A stretch of 64,000 nt of DNA, from contig CAWCOL010000005.1 in assembly GCA_963797175.1 (NCBI GenBank), forward strand, positions 310,001 through 374,000, read 5' to 3'. The notes under the pieces were generated by a model. The model was not told the origin of the DNA. It did no database searches and saw only the letters and a list, made by a program, of their open reading frames with translations. Numbering within the stretch: the first letter of the stretch is position 1; the number at the start of each line of letters is the position of its first letter. The position numbers and the translations under genes are program-made. This DNA is from DATLLN01 sp963797175. Its GTDB lineage: Bacteria > Actinomycetota > Thermoleophilia > Gaiellales > JAICJC01. Shown here in pieces: positions 16,131-24,605 of the stretch.

Positions 16131-17306
16131 CTACGCGGGGACGCGCAGGTGCTGCTCGATCCGGCCGACCGCCTCACGCAGCCGGTCGTCGGGCACCGTC
16201 AGCGAGAGCCGCACGTAGCCCTCGCCGTTGGGGCCGTAGGACGAGCCCGGGGAGACGACGACGCCCGAGCGCTCAAGCACCAGCTCGCAGAAGGAGACCG
16301 AGGTGTGGCCGTCCGGGACCGGCACCCAGACATAGATCGTGCCGCGCGGCGGCGGCACGTCGATCCCGATCGCCGCCAGCGCCTCGATCACCAGGTCGCG
16401 GCGGCGCCGGTAGACGCCGCACATCTCGCGGACGAATCCGTCGCCCTCGGCCAGTGCTCGGACGGCAGCCATCTGGATCGCGTCGAACATGCCGGAGTCC
16501 ACGTTCGTCTTCAGCTTCAGCAGGTGGGCGATCATCTCGGCGTTGCCGACCGCGGCACCGACCCGCCACCCCGTCATGTTCCAGGCCTTGGAGAGCGAGA
16601 ACATCTCGATGCCGGCCGCGAGCGCCTCGGGCACCTGGAGGAAGCTGCCCGCCACGTGCCCGTCGAACGTGATCTCCGAGTACGCGCTGTCGTGGACGAT
16701 GGGGACGCCGTGATCGAGCCCGAAGCGCGCCAGACGCTCGAAGAAGTCGTCCTCGACGACCGCGCCGGTCGGGTTGTTCGGGTAGTTGCAGAACAACAGG
16801 TTGGCGCGCTCGCGGTGCTCCGGCGCAATCGCCTCGAGGTCGGGCTGGAACCGGTTCTCGGCCAGCAGCGGCATCAGCACCGGCTCGGCGCCGGCCAGCA
16901 GCGGCCCCGACGTGTAGACGGGGTACCCCGGGTCGGCCGAGAGGCAGACGTCGCCGGGGTCGAGCATCGACCAGCAGACGTGGGCGATGCCCTCCTTGCC
17001 GCCCAGCAGCGGCAGCACCTCGGTGTCGGGGTCGAGCCGCACGCCGAAGCGGCGGTCGTAGAACGCGGCCACGGCCTCGCGGAACGCGGGCCGGCCGCGG
17101 TTCGAGGGGTACTGGTGCGTGTCCGGGCGGGCGACCTGCCGCTGGGCCTCCTCCACCACCGCTGGGAAGGTGGGCGTGTCGGGGTCGCCGATCCCGAGCG
17201 AGATGACGTCCACGCCCTGCGCCCGCTTCTCGGCGATCTTGCGCTCCAGCTCGGCGAACAGGTAGGGCGGCAGCGCGGTCACGCGCTGAGCGGCGCGGAT
17301 CGTCAT
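16131..17306 (-). CDS. dapL: LL-diaminopimelate aminotransferase (DapL-type)
   Basis: 391 aa class I/II aminotransferase. SLGIGDPDTPTF near 37, GGKEGIAHVCWSMLDPGD, NYPNNPTGAVV, the Schiff-base lysine in SLSKAWNMTGWRVG near 236, and a C-terminal Arg in GYVRLSL. The pattern matches DapL and related aspartate-type enzymes; DapL converts tetrahydrodipicolinate to LL-diaminopimelate in one step. Position directly after dapF (overlap 4 nt) supports DapL. General aspartate or DAP-like aminotransferase activity is the alternative. Confidence 0.82.
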   Translation of the reverse strand: MTIRAAQRVTALPPYLFAELERKIAEKRAQGVDVISLGIGDPDTPTFPAVVEEAQRQVARPDTHQYPSNRGRPAFREAVAAFYDRRFGVRLDPDTEVLPLLGGKEGIAHVCWSMLDPGDVCLSADPGYPVYTSGPLLAGAEPVLMPLLAENRFQPDLEAIAPEHRERANLLFCNYPNNPTGAVVEDDFFERLARFGLDHGVPIVHDSAYSEITFDGHVAGSFLQVPEALAAGIEMFSLSKAWNMTGWRVGAAVGNAEMIAHLLKLKTNVDSGMFDAIQMAAVRALAEGDGFVREMCGVYRRRRDLVIEALAAIGIDVPPPRGTIYVWVPVPDGHTSVSFCELVLERSGVVVSPGSSYGPNGEGYVRLSLTVPDDRLREAVGRIEQHLRVPA

Positions 17307-18100
17307 TCCAGGCCCTCCAGCCCCTTCACATAGTCATCGTCCAGGTCGCAGGCCGCTATCCGCTCGACCGGGCCGGTCAGCCGGATGGCGAGGTCGTCCG
17401 CGATCTCGATCACCAGATCGCCGCCGTCCGTCTGCACGGTCACCGGCGAGCTCGTGCGCTCGGCGACGACCGACGCCACGGCCGCGGCCGTCGAGCCCGA
17501 GCCCGACGAGCGGGTCTCGCCGGCGCCCCGCTCCCACACCCGCATCCGGATCCGGTCCGGCCCGAGCGCGCGGTAGAACTCGACGTTGGCGCGGTTGGGG
17601 AACCAGGGATGCCGCTCCAGGGGCGGCCCGATCGACGCCAGGTCGAGCACGTCGGGATCCTCCACCTCGATCACGCAGTGCGGGTTGCCCACGCTGACGA
17701 AGGTGTACGCCGCCGCCGGCGGGTCACCGTCGCCGGGCCGGTGGTCGGTGTCGGACTCGAGGCTGGCGTGTCCCGCGTCGATCGTGATCAGGCCACCGTC
17801 CCGCGTCCCCCGCACCGTGCCCTTGAGCGTGGACATGGCCACGTCCTCGGCGCCGTCGCGGCGCATCAGATAGCCCGCCGCGATCCGCGTGCCGTTCCCG
17901 GAGAACTCCGCCTCGCCGCCGTCCGGGTTGAAGATCCGCACCTCCCCGCCGGCGCCGATCGCGAGGATGCCGTCGCTGCCGACGCCGAGATCCGGATCGC
18001 AGATGCGCGCCACCCGGGCCGCGGTCAGCGCGACCGGCAGTTCCGTCTCCTCGACGACGAGGTACGCGTTCCCGGCCCCATGCCACTTCTCCAAGCGCAT
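17303..18100 (-). CDS. dapF: Diaminopimelate epimerase homologue, both Cys replaced
   Basis: 265 aa with the DapF fold throughout: KWHGAGNAYLVV, VGSDGILAI, VRIFNPDGGEAEF, SVGNPHCVIEV, PNRANVEF, RVWERGAGETR. The two catalytic cysteines of the family lie in CGNGxR and ACGxGA; here the aligned sites read SGNGTR and SSGSGST, so both are serine. In studied DapF enzymes the thiols remove and donate the alpha proton, and Cys-to-Ser mutants are severely impaired. The protein may be inactive as an epimerase, use another mechanism, or have another substrate. In an operon with dapL. Confidence 0.85.
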   Translation of the reverse strand: MRLEKWHGAGNAYLVVEETELPVALTAARVARICDPDLGVGSDGILAIGAGGEVRIFNPDGGEAEFSGNGTRIAAGYLMRRDGAEDVAMSTLKGTVRGTRDGGLITIDAGHASLESDTDHRPGDGDPPAAAYTFVSVGNPHCVIEVEDPDVLDLASIGPPLERHPWFPNRANVEFYRALGPDRIRMRVWERGAGETRSSGSGSTAAAVASVVAERTSSPVTVQTDGGDLVIEIADDLAIRLTGPVERIAACDLDDDYVKGLEGLE

Positions 18101-18108
18101 CGCCGCGG

Positions 18109-18114
18109 AGGATA
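18109..18114 (-). promoter_or_regulatory. dapF: -10 element, leaderless type (dapF-dapL)
   Basis: TATCCT on the minus strand, 8 nt before ATG 18100, without a Shine-Dalgarno sequence. Confidence 0.55.
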
Positions 18115-18208
18115 CCGAGGGCCTCCGCCGGGAGGCGGCGATCGCCGAGGCGGTACCGCCTCCCGGCCGGCCCTTGACACCTGGTTCGACGAGCCCCGCG
18201 GCGCGGAG

Positions 18209-18607
18209 TTAGAGATCCAGGGCTGCGCCGGCCAGGATCACCGCGAGCAGCAGCGTGCAGACGATCGCGAAGCCGATCAGCACCGGCAGCGTGGCGGGCA
18301 GTCCGGCGACCAGCACGAGGCCGGCGAGCAGGGCGACGACGATCGTCGGCAGCCGCCCGATCGCCCGCGGACGCAGCGAGAACGCGCGCCGGGCGACCCG
18401 GTCGGCCAGCAGCACCGCCATCGCCGCGGTCGCCAGCACCAGCACCGCGGTCAGCACCGGCGCCAGCAGCCAGCGGAGCCAGAAGCCGATGTCGGCCGTG
18501 GCCTGGCCCAGCGCCAGGGCGACCAGCGCCAGCGGGACGGCGGCGGCCGCGAGTCCCGCCGCGCAGTCGCGGGTCTGCCGCACGGCGTCGTGCTCGCCCC
18601 TGCTCAC
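18209..18607 (-). CDS. Small four-helix membrane protein
   Basis: 132 aa from a GTG that overlaps the miaA stop (GTGA). Four hydrophobic segments at about 17-33, 44-66, 83-103 and 107-130, with a basic loop RRAFSLRPRAIGRLP between helices 2 and 3. No family recognised. Position as the last gene of miaB-miaA suggests co-transcription, not shared function. Confidence 0.65.
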   Translation of the reverse strand: MSRGEHDAVRQTRDCAAGLAAAAVPLALVALALGQATADIGFWLRWLLAPVLTAVLVLATAAMAVLLADRVARRAFSLRPRAIGRLPTIVVALLAGLVLVAGLPATLPVLIGFAIVCTLLLAVILAGAALDL

Positions 18608-19488
18608 CACGCGTCCTCGACGTCGGTCGCCGACGCGACCGGGACGATGCCGGCCACCTTGCGCATCCACACCCGCTGCCGCTTGGCGTACTGGCGGGTG
18701 CGATCGATCAGCCGCCGCCGCGCCTCGCCCCGGTCGATCTCCCCCGCGATCAGGGCGCTGACGTCCTGCAGCCCGTGGATCCGGGCGGCCGTCGTCGAGG
18801 GGCGGTGCAGCGACAGCGCCCGCCGCACCTCGTCCTCCACCCCGCGCTCGAACATCTCGTCCGTCCGCCGCTCGATCCGGGCCGCGACCAGGTCACGGTC
18901 GACGGCCAGGCCGAACAGCGCGGTCGGGTGCCGCGGCGCCAGGTGCCAGAGCTCGTCGTGCTTCGGCGCGAGGCTCCGCCCCAGCTCGCACAGCTCCAGC
19001 GCGCGGACGACGCGCCGGCGGTCGTTGGGGTGCACCGCCGCGGCCGCCCGCGGGTCGCGGTGGGCCAGCTCGGCGTGAGCCCGCTCCGGCCCGAGCCTGT
19101 CGTAGAGCGCGTCCACCCGCTCGCGCAGGCCCGGCGGGGGCGCGGGCGGCAGCCGCAACGGTGCCAGGGCGGCACGCAGGTAGAGGCCGGTGCCGCCGCA
19201 CACGATCGGCACGCGGCCGCGCTCGAGGACGGCGTCCACCGCCGCGTGCGCGAGCCGGGCGAACTCGGCCACCGACCCCTCGTGCTCGAGCGGCCACACG
19301 GCGATCAGGTGGTGGTCGGCGCGGGCGCGGTCGGCCATCGTCGGCTGGTTGGTGAGGATCGGCAGCCCGCGGTAGAGCTGCATCGCGTCGCAGGAGACGA
19401 TCTCGCCGCCCAGCCGCTCGGCCAGCTCCAGCGCCGTATCGCTCTTGCCCGACGCCGTCGGGCCGAACAGTGCGAGCACCCGGCCCAC
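18604..19488 (-). CDS. miaA: tRNA dimethylallyltransferase
   Basis: 294 aa from GTG. P-loop FGPTASGKSDTALELA, DAMQLYRGLPILTNQPT, VCGGTGLYLRAAL, DRRRVVRALE and the C-terminal RTRQYAKRQRVWMRK. Adds the dimethylallyl group to A37 of tRNAs that read UNN codons; MiaB, encoded upstream, then methylthiolates it. The gap to miaB is 5 nt. Confidence 0.95.
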   Translation of the reverse strand: MGRVLALFGPTASGKSDTALELAERLGGEIVSCDAMQLYRGLPILTNQPTMADRARADHHLIAVWPLEHEGSVAEFARLAHAAVDAVLERGRVPIVCGGTGLYLRAALAPLRLPPAPPPGLRERVDALYDRLGPERAHAELAHRDPRAAAAVHPNDRRRVVRALELCELGRSLAPKHDELWHLAPRHPTALFGLAVDRDLVAARIERRTDEMFERGVEDEVRRALSLHRPSTTAARIHGLQDVSALIAGEIDRGEARRRLIDRTRQYAKRQRVWMRKVAGIVPVASATDVEDAW

Positions 19489-19493
19489 GGTGC

Positions 19494-20816
19494 TCAGACG
19501 GCGGCGGGCACGGGCAGCCGGCGGCCGCCGAGCGTCTGCGACGTCGCACGCTCGATCAGGACGTCGACCAGCTCGCCCGGCTCGGCCGGCCCGGCGAAGT
19601 TCACCATCTTGTTGCCGCGCGAGCGGCCGCGCACCAGGTCGGGGTCGGTGCGGCTCGGACCCTCCACCAGCACCTGTTCGGTACCGCCCACCAGCGCCGC
19701 GTTGCGCCGGGCAGCGTGGTGCTGCACGAGGTCGATCAGCCGCTCGATGCGCTGCCGCTTGACGTCGTCGGCCACCTGGCCCTCCATCGCGGCGGCCTCG
19801 GTGCCGCGCCGCGGCGAGTAGACGAACGTGAAGGCGTGGTCGTAGCCGACCTCGTCCACCACCTCGAGCGTCTCTGCGAAGTCGGCGTCCGTCTCACCCG
19901 GGAACCCGACGATGATGTCCGTCGTCAGGGCGATCCCGGGCACACCGCCCCGGATCCGGGCGACCAGGTCGAGGTAGCGCTCGCGGGAGTAGGTGCGCCG
20001 CATCGCCTTCAGGATCCGCGTCGAGCCGGACTGGAGCGGCAGGTGCAGGTGCTCGCACACGCTCGGGCAGTCGGCCATCGCGGCGATCACGTCGTCGCGC
20101 ATGTCCTTGGGGTGCGGGCTGGTGAACCGGATCCGCTCGATGCCCTCGACCGAGTCCAGCGCGCGCAGCAGGCCGCCGAAGCCGAGCCGCTCCTCGGGCG
20201 GCAGGTCACGCCCCCAGGAGTTGACGTTCTGGCCCAGCAGCGTCAGCTCGCGGACGCCGTCCTCGGCCAGCTCGGTGGCCTCGGCCAGCAGGTCGGCGGC
20301 GCGCCGGCTCTGCTCGCGCCCGCGCACCGACGGCACGATGCAGTAGCTGCACCGCGAGTTGCAGCCCTGGCTGATCTGCATCCACGCCTGGTGCGGGCGC
20401 TCGCGCTTGGACGGCAGGTGGCCCGAGAACTCGTCGAACGTCGAGAAGTGGCCGGGCGGGATCTCGCCGCCGGCGTCGATGAACTCGCCCAGCTTGGAGA
20501 TGTGGCCGGGGCCGAAGGCGAGGTCGACGAACGGGTAGCGCTCGAACAGCTCGTCCTTGACCGACTCCGACCAGCAGCCGCCGACGACGATCCGCTTGCC
20601 GGGGTCGCGCTGCTTGGCGGCGCGCGCCTCCATCAGGTGCGCGACCAGCCGGTCGTCGGCCTTCTCCCGGATCGTGCAGGTGTTGAACACGAGGACGTCG
20701 GCGTCGGCAGGGTCGGCGGCCTCGCCCAGGCCCAGCGACTCCAGCATCCCCTTCATCCGCTCCGAGTCGTGGGCGTTCATCTGGCAGCCGAACGTCTGGA
20801 CGTGGTAGCGCTTCAC
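19494..20816 (-). CDS. miaB: tRNA-2-methylthio-N6-dimethylallyladenosine synthase
   Basis: 440 aa. UPF0004 domain with three cluster cysteines (TFGCQMNAHDS, FNTCTIREKA, VVGGCWSES), radical-SAM motif CNSRCSYC near 152, HLPLQSGSTRILK, and the C-terminal TRAM domain (VLVEGPSRTDPDLVRGRSRG). The GTG at 20816 is preferred because it begins VKRYHVQTFGCQMN as in homologues and has a -10 element 8 nt upstream; the open frame beyond is not homologous. Confidence 0.95.
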   Translation of the reverse strand: MKRYHVQTFGCQMNAHDSERMKGMLESLGLGEAADPADADVLVFNTCTIREKADDRLVAHLMEARAAKQRDPGKRIVVGGCWSESVKDELFERYPFVDLAFGPGHISKLGEFIDAGGEIPPGHFSTFDEFSGHLPSKRERPHQAWMQISQGCNSRCSYCIVPSVRGREQSRRAADLLAEATELAEDGVRELTLLGQNVNSWGRDLPPEERLGFGGLLRALDSVEGIERIRFTSPHPKDMRDDVIAAMADCPSVCEHLHLPLQSGSTRILKAMRRTYSRERYLDLVARIRGGVPGIALTTDIIVGFPGETDADFAETLEVVDEVGYDHAFTFVYSPRRGTEAAAMEGQVADDVKRQRIERLIDLVQHHAARRNAALVGGTEQVLVEGPSRTDPDLVRGRSRGNKMVNFAGPAEPGELVDVLIERATSQTLGGRRLPVPAAV

Positions 20817-20824
20817 GAAGGCGC

Positions 20825-20830
20825 AGTGTA
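20825..20830 (-). promoter_or_regulatory. miaB: -10 element, leaderless type (miaB)
   Basis: TACACT on the minus strand, 8 nt before GTG 20816. The 63-nt gap is shared with the divergent macrodomain gene. Confidence 0.6.
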
Positions 20831-20866
20831 CCGACCGCCCGGCCCGACGCGACCGCCACCCGTGGG

Positions 20867-20872
20867 TAAGGT
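20867..20872 (+). promoter_or_regulatory. -10 element or Shine-Dalgarno (macrodomain gene)
   Basis: TAAGGT lies 7 nt before ATG 20880. AAGGTGA could also be read as a Shine-Dalgarno sequence, so this one is ambiguous. Confidence 0.4.
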
Positions 20873-20879
20873 GACGGGT

Positions 20880-21413
20880 ATGACCGTCGCGCTGACGCTG
20901 GTTCGCGCCGACATCACCACGCTGGACGTGGACGCGATCGTCAACGCCGCCAACTCGAGCCTGCTGGGCGGCGGCGGCGTGGACGGTGCGATCCACCGAG
21001 CCGGCGGTCCGGCCATCCTGGCGCAGTGCCGGGCGCTGCGCGGGTGCGCCACCGGCGACGCCAAGGCCACCACCGGCGGCGAACTGCCCGCCCGCCACGT
21101 CATCCACGGCGTCGGGCCGGTGTGGAACGGCGGCGGGCACGGCGAGGACGACCTGCTGGCGAGCGTCCACCGGCGGGCGGTCGAGGTGGCCGATGGGCTG
21201 CGCGGCCGGTCGCTGGCGTTCCCGGCGATCTCGACCGGCATCTACGGCTTTCCGATCGAGCGGGCCGCGCCGATCGCGCTGCACAGCGCGCACGCCGCGG
21301 CCGAGCGATCCGACGGCGTCCGCGAGCTGTGGTTCGCGCTCTTCTCCGACGCCGACCTGGCGGTCTACCGCGCCGCCGCGGACGCGCTCGGCCTCGAGAC
21401 GGTCAGCGGCTGA
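20880..21413 (+). CDS. Macrodomain ADP-ribose-binding protein
   Basis: 177 aa, a stand-alone macrodomain. LVRADITTLDVDAIVNAANSS, LLGGGGVDGAIHRAGG (catalytic and ADP-ribose-binding loop 1), HVIHGVGP and AFPAISTGIYGFPIE (loop 2). This set matches the YmdB/MacroD type, which removes the acetyl group from O-acetyl-ADP-ribose and ADP-ribose from acidic residues. The last 11 nt overlap the convergent gene. Confidence 0.92.
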   Translation: MTVALTLVRADITTLDVDAIVNAANSSLLGGGGVDGAIHRAGGPAILAQCRALRGCATGDAKATTGGELPARHVIHGVGPVWNGGGHGEDDLLASVHRRAVEVADGLRGRSLAFPAISTGIYGFPIERAAPIALHSAHAAAERSDGVRELWFALFSDADLAVYRAAADALGLETVSG

Positions 21414-21846
21414 GCACGGTCGCGGCGTCGTCGCAGACGCCCTCGGCGACCAGCGCCAGCCGCGGCGCGTCCACGACCAGCTGCACCGCGACGCCGCTTC
21501 GGGTCGGCGCCGTCTCGCGCGCGCGGCCTGCGTCGACCCACACCGTCACCGCCACCTCGCCCAGCGTCAGCCCGGGAACACTGGGCGGCGAGAGGTCGAG
21601 GCCGAACATCTCGTCGGCGGGGACGAAGTGCCCGAACCCGTCCGAGGCGGCGTCCAGCAGCGCGTGGCCGAGGGCGAACAGCTCGGCCGGCGTCAGCGCC
21701 GCGCCGGGCACCTCGGCAACGGTGATCCCGCCGGCGTGCAGCGCCAGCCGGTAGGGCACCTCGTCGGCGAACGGCTCGGCCTGGATCGCGAGCTCGACCG
21801 CGATCCCGGTCACGTCCTCCTCCGCGTCGCACAGCCGGTATCTCAT
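21403..21846 (-). CDS. Hypothetical third gene of two-component operon
   Basis: 147 aa, MRYRLCDAEEDVTGIAVELA. Alternating beta and helical pattern, no membrane span or known motif; contains FGLDLSPPSVPGLTLGEVAV. Its ATG overlaps the histidine kinase TGA (ATGA), so it is coupled to the response regulator-kinase pair and may be an accessory factor. No homology can be asserted. Confidence 0.6.
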   Translation of the reverse strand: MRYRLCDAEEDVTGIAVELAIQAEPFADEVPYRLALHAGGITVAEVPGAALTPAELFALGHALLDAASDGFGHFVPADEMFGLDLSPPSVPGLTLGEVAVTVWVDAGRARETAPTRSGVAVQLVVDAPRLALVAEGVCDDAATVLSR

Positions 21847-23279
21847 CGGCTCGGGCCGGACGGCAGGGAGAGTGTGAACGTGGTGCCCTCGCCCGGCTCG
21901 CTCTCCACCGTCAGCCGGCCGCCCAGCGCGTGGGCGAGCTCGCGGCCGATGGAGAGGCCGAGGCCGGTGCCGCCCTCGCCGCGCCGGCTGTAGAAGGGAT
22001 GGAACACGGCCTGCTGGTCGGCCTTGGGGATGCCGGGGCCCGTGTCCGAGACGTGGATCCCCGCGTTGCCGTTCGCGGCCGAGTAGCTGAGCGTGACGGT
22101 GCCGCTGCGCGGCGTCCATCGGAAGGCGTTGTCGAGCAGGTTGGTCACGATCTGGAGCACACGGTCGCCGTCCGAGAGCACGGTCGGCGCGCCGGTGGTG
22201 ACGGCGTCGAACTGCACGTCGTTCGACCGCGCCTTCTCGCGGAACGAGGTGGCCGCCTGGTCGAGCAGCGACTCCAGGCCGACCTCCTCGCGCACCAGGC
22301 GGAACTGGTGCGCCTCCAGGCGGGTCAGGTCGAGCAGGTCGTCCACCAGCCGCCCGATGCGCCGCACCTCCTCGCTGACGGCCGTCAGCGAGGCGTCCAG
22401 GTCCTCCGGCTCGACCAGCCCTTCGTTGAGGGCCTGGACGTGGCCCGAGATCGCCGTCACCGGCGTGCGCAGCTCGTGCGTGACGCGCATCAGGAAGTTG
22501 CGCTCGAGCTCGTCCACCTCGCGCAGGCGCTCGACCATTCCCTGGAAGCGCTGCGCCAGCTGCCCCAGCTCGTCGTCCCCGGTCTTGGGGCCGACGACGC
22601 TGACCTCGAGATCGCCCTGCGCGACGCGGTCGGCCGCGGCGCCGATCCGCTTCAGCGGCCGCGTGATCCGCCGCGAGAAGAACGCCGCCAGCCCGAACGC
22701 GACCAGCAGGCCCAGCGCGGTGCCGGCGGCGACGCGGCCGGCGACGTGCGTCCACGCGTTGTTGATGTCCGCCAGCGGCTTGGCCAGGACGACCACGCCC
22801 TGCGACTGGCCCGCGCTGAACCCGGGCAGCTTGGCGATGACGGGCGCGGCGACGCCGATGAACGTCCGGTGGCGGGGATCGTTCTTGGGCGAGAACTCGA
22901 ACACCGGCCGGGCGTCGGCATCCAGCGCCAGCGGATCGAAGTCCAGCGTCACCCCCGCGGACTTGATGCTCTTCGGGCCGTTCGGGAACGGCGGGCTCGG
23001 GCCCACCCAGTAGAGCGTCGAGCCGCTGATCTTCGCCAGCTGGTGCGCCGTCGCGGTCGGCGGCGGCCGGAAGTTCCGGCCGCACCCGCCCGCGTAGCAG
23101 CGGATGGCCTTGCCGTAGTAGTCGGCGATGCCGCCCACCTGGAGCCGCAGCTCGTCCTTGACCTGGTCGCGGTTGTACGACTGGTAGAGGCGGATGGACG
23201 CGGCGCCTGCGATGACCGTGGCCAACAGCAGGGTTCCCGCGAAGAGGACGGCCAGCCTAGTTCGAAGTGACCGCAGCAT
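21843..23279 (-). CDS. Sensor histidine kinase
   Basis: 478 aa. TM1 at 8-30, a periplasmic region of about 150 residues with a possible disulphide (CYAGGC near 60), TM2 near 180-200, HAMP (RRITRPLKRIGAAADRVAQGD), HisKA with phospho-acceptor His in MRVTHELRTPVTAI near 268, and HATPase_c with N (LLDNAFRWTP), DTGPGIP and GTGLGLSI boxes. It overlaps the response regulator by 23 nt. The ligand is unknown. Confidence 0.93.
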   Translation of the reverse strand: MLRSLRTRLAVLFAGTLLLATVIAGAASIRLYQSYNRDQVKDELRLQVGGIADYYGKAIRCYAGGCGRNFRPPPTATAHQLAKISGSTLYWVGPSPPFPNGPKSIKSAGVTLDFDPLALDADARPVFEFSPKNDPRHRTFIGVAAPVIAKLPGFSAGQSQGVVVLAKPLADINNAWTHVAGRVAAGTALGLLVAFGLAAFFSRRITRPLKRIGAAADRVAQGDLEVSVVGPKTGDDELGQLAQRFQGMVERLREVDELERNFLMRVTHELRTPVTAISGHVQALNEGLVEPEDLDASLTAVSEEVRRIGRLVDDLLDLTRLEAHQFRLVREEVGLESLLDQAATSFREKARSNDVQFDAVTTGAPTVLSDGDRVLQIVTNLLDNAFRWTPRSGTVTLSYSAANGNAGIHVSDTGPGIPKADQQAVFHPFYSRRGEGGTGLGLSIGRELAHALGGRLTVESEPGEGTTFTLSLPSGPSR

Positions 23280-23958
23280 CGTCTGCGACCTTGTACCCGA
23301 CGCCCCAGACGGTGGCGACCGGGCACGCGTCGCCGAGCTTGCGCCGCAGCTGGCGCACGTGCACGTCCACCGTGCGCGTGTCGCCGGCGAACGTGTACCC
23401 CCAGACCCGCTCCAGCAGCTGGTCGCGCGTAAGCACCAGCCCGCGGTGGTCGAGCAGCTCCCACAGCAGGTCGAACTCCTTCGGCGCGAGCTGCACCTGC
23501 TCGCCCGAGACGGTGACCTCGCGCCGCCCCGCGTCGATGCGCAGATCGCCGTGCTCCATGAACGCCTCGGCCGGCCGCGAGCTCTTGGCGGACGCGGTCG
23601 AGCGGCGCAGGATCGACTTGATCCGGGCGACCAGCTCGCGCGGGTTGAAGGGCTTGGTCAGGTAGTCGTCCGCGCCGACCTCGAGCCCGACGATCTTGTC
23701 GATGTCGTCGTCGCGGGCGGTCAGCATCAGGATCGGCACGTCCGACCCGGCGCGGATCTGCCGGCAGACCTCGAGGCCGTCGATGTCCGGCAGCATCAGG
23801 TCGAGCACGACCAGGTCGGGCTTGATGTTCTCCGCCTTGGCCAGCGCCTCCGCCCCGTCCCGCGCGATCTCGACCGTGTACCTCGCGTTCTTCAGGTACA
23901 TCGAGACGAAGGACGCGATATTGCGCTCGTCCTCCACGATGAGGATCTTCTCTGCCAC
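23257..23958 (-). CDS. OmpR/PhoB-type response regulator
   Basis: 233 aa from GTG. Receiver domain with acidic pocket EDE at 9-11, phospho-acceptor Asp53 in VVLDLMLPDIDG, Thr in LMLTARDDD and Lys in LTKPFNP; winged-helix DNA-binding domain with LAPKEFDLLWELLDHRG, TRDQLLERVWG and RTVDVHVRQLRRKL. The start is set by a -10 hexamer 7 nt upstream. Similar in organisation to actinobacterial RegX3, MtrA or PhoP, but not assignable. Confidence 0.93.
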   Translation of the reverse strand: MAEKILIVEDERNIASFVSMYLKNARYTVEIARDGAEALAKAENIKPDLVVLDLMLPDIDGLEVCRQIRAGSDVPILMLTARDDDIDKIVGLEVGADDYLTKPFNPRELVARIKSILRRSTASAKSSRPAEAFMEHGDLRIDAGRREVTVSGEQVQLAPKEFDLLWELLDHRGLVLTRDQLLERVWGYTFAGDTRTVDVHVRQLRRKLGDACPVATVWGVGYKVADDAAVTSN

Positions 23959-23965
23959 GGGAGAC

Positions 23966-23971
23966 AGGGTA
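23966..23971 (-). promoter_or_regulatory. -10 element, leaderless type (response regulator)
   Basis: TACCCT on the minus strand, 7 nt before GTG 23958. Confidence 0.5.
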
Positions 23972-23990
23972 GCGGGTTGGGCCGACGAGT

Positions 23991-24464
23991 TCAGAGCGTG
24001 ACGTGCGCGCCGGACGAGGTCATCGTCCGCCACGAGCCGCCGTTGACCGCATAGCGGCCATGGCCCTGCAGGTGGGCGCTGCCGTCCGCGACCACCCTGA
24101 TGTAGGCCTGCCCGCCGCGGATCCGCAGGCCGAAGGCGTTCTGGGCGAAGAACGACATGTTCTTGCCGTGGTACACCCACCAGCCCCCGGCCGCCCTGCC
24201 GCGGCTCGACCACCCGCTGACCGAGAAGCCCTGCCTCCCGTCGGCGGTGCGGTCCTTGACCTTGATCGTCGAGCTCCCGCTCACCTGACCGTACGCGGTG
24301 CCGCGACCGTCGACCCCGACGGTGCCGCTCGCCGCGCTCGTCTGCAGCACACCGCAGCGCGAGCCGCAGATCGTGTGCTGGACGTATCCCGCCGCAGACG
24401 CGTCCCCGGCGACCCCCAGGACGGCTGCGGTGGCGATGATCGGAGTGAGATGCTTCAGCTTCAC
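23991..24464 (-). CDS. Secreted protein of unknown function
   Basis: 157 aa. Signal peptide MKLKHLTPIIATAAVLGVAG with likely cleavage after DASA (Ala-rich, near residue 25). The mature part starts with a Cys pair (TICGSRC) and is Gly/Ser/Thr-rich and beta-like (VSGSSTIKVKD, GFSVSGWS, SFFAQNAFGLRIRGGQAYIR, AHLQGHGRYAVNGG). No known domain. GTG start; GATAGT lies 7 nt upstream as a possible -10 element. Confidence 0.7.
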   Translation of the reverse strand: MKLKHLTPIIATAAVLGVAGDASAAGYVQHTICGSRCGVLQTSAASGTVGVDGRGTAYGQVSGSSTIKVKDRTADGRQGFSVSGWSSRGRAAGGWWVYHGKNMSFFAQNAFGLRIRGGQAYIRVVADGSAHLQGHGRYAVNGGSWRTMTSSGAHVTL

Positions 24465-24508
24465 TTCACTGACTATCGGACACTTGTGTTAGGAGGATCG
24501 TGCTCTAT

Positions 24509-24533
24509 TGTGAGGGTTTTGTAAGGCCTCACA
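24509..24533. terminator. Intergenic inverted repeat
   Basis: TGTGAGG (24509-24515) and CCTCACA (24527-24533) form a perfect 7-bp stem with an 11-nt loop; a second hairpin (GTGGTC/GACCAC, 24568-24584) lies nearer the rny stop. They probably terminate rny transcription, although neither has a long T tract. Confidence 0.4.
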
Positions 24534-24605
24534 CATCGACAGCGCCGTCCTCCCCAGACCCACCACTGTGGTCGGCCGGACCACCGTCCCTCTTGAGCCC
24601 GCCGG

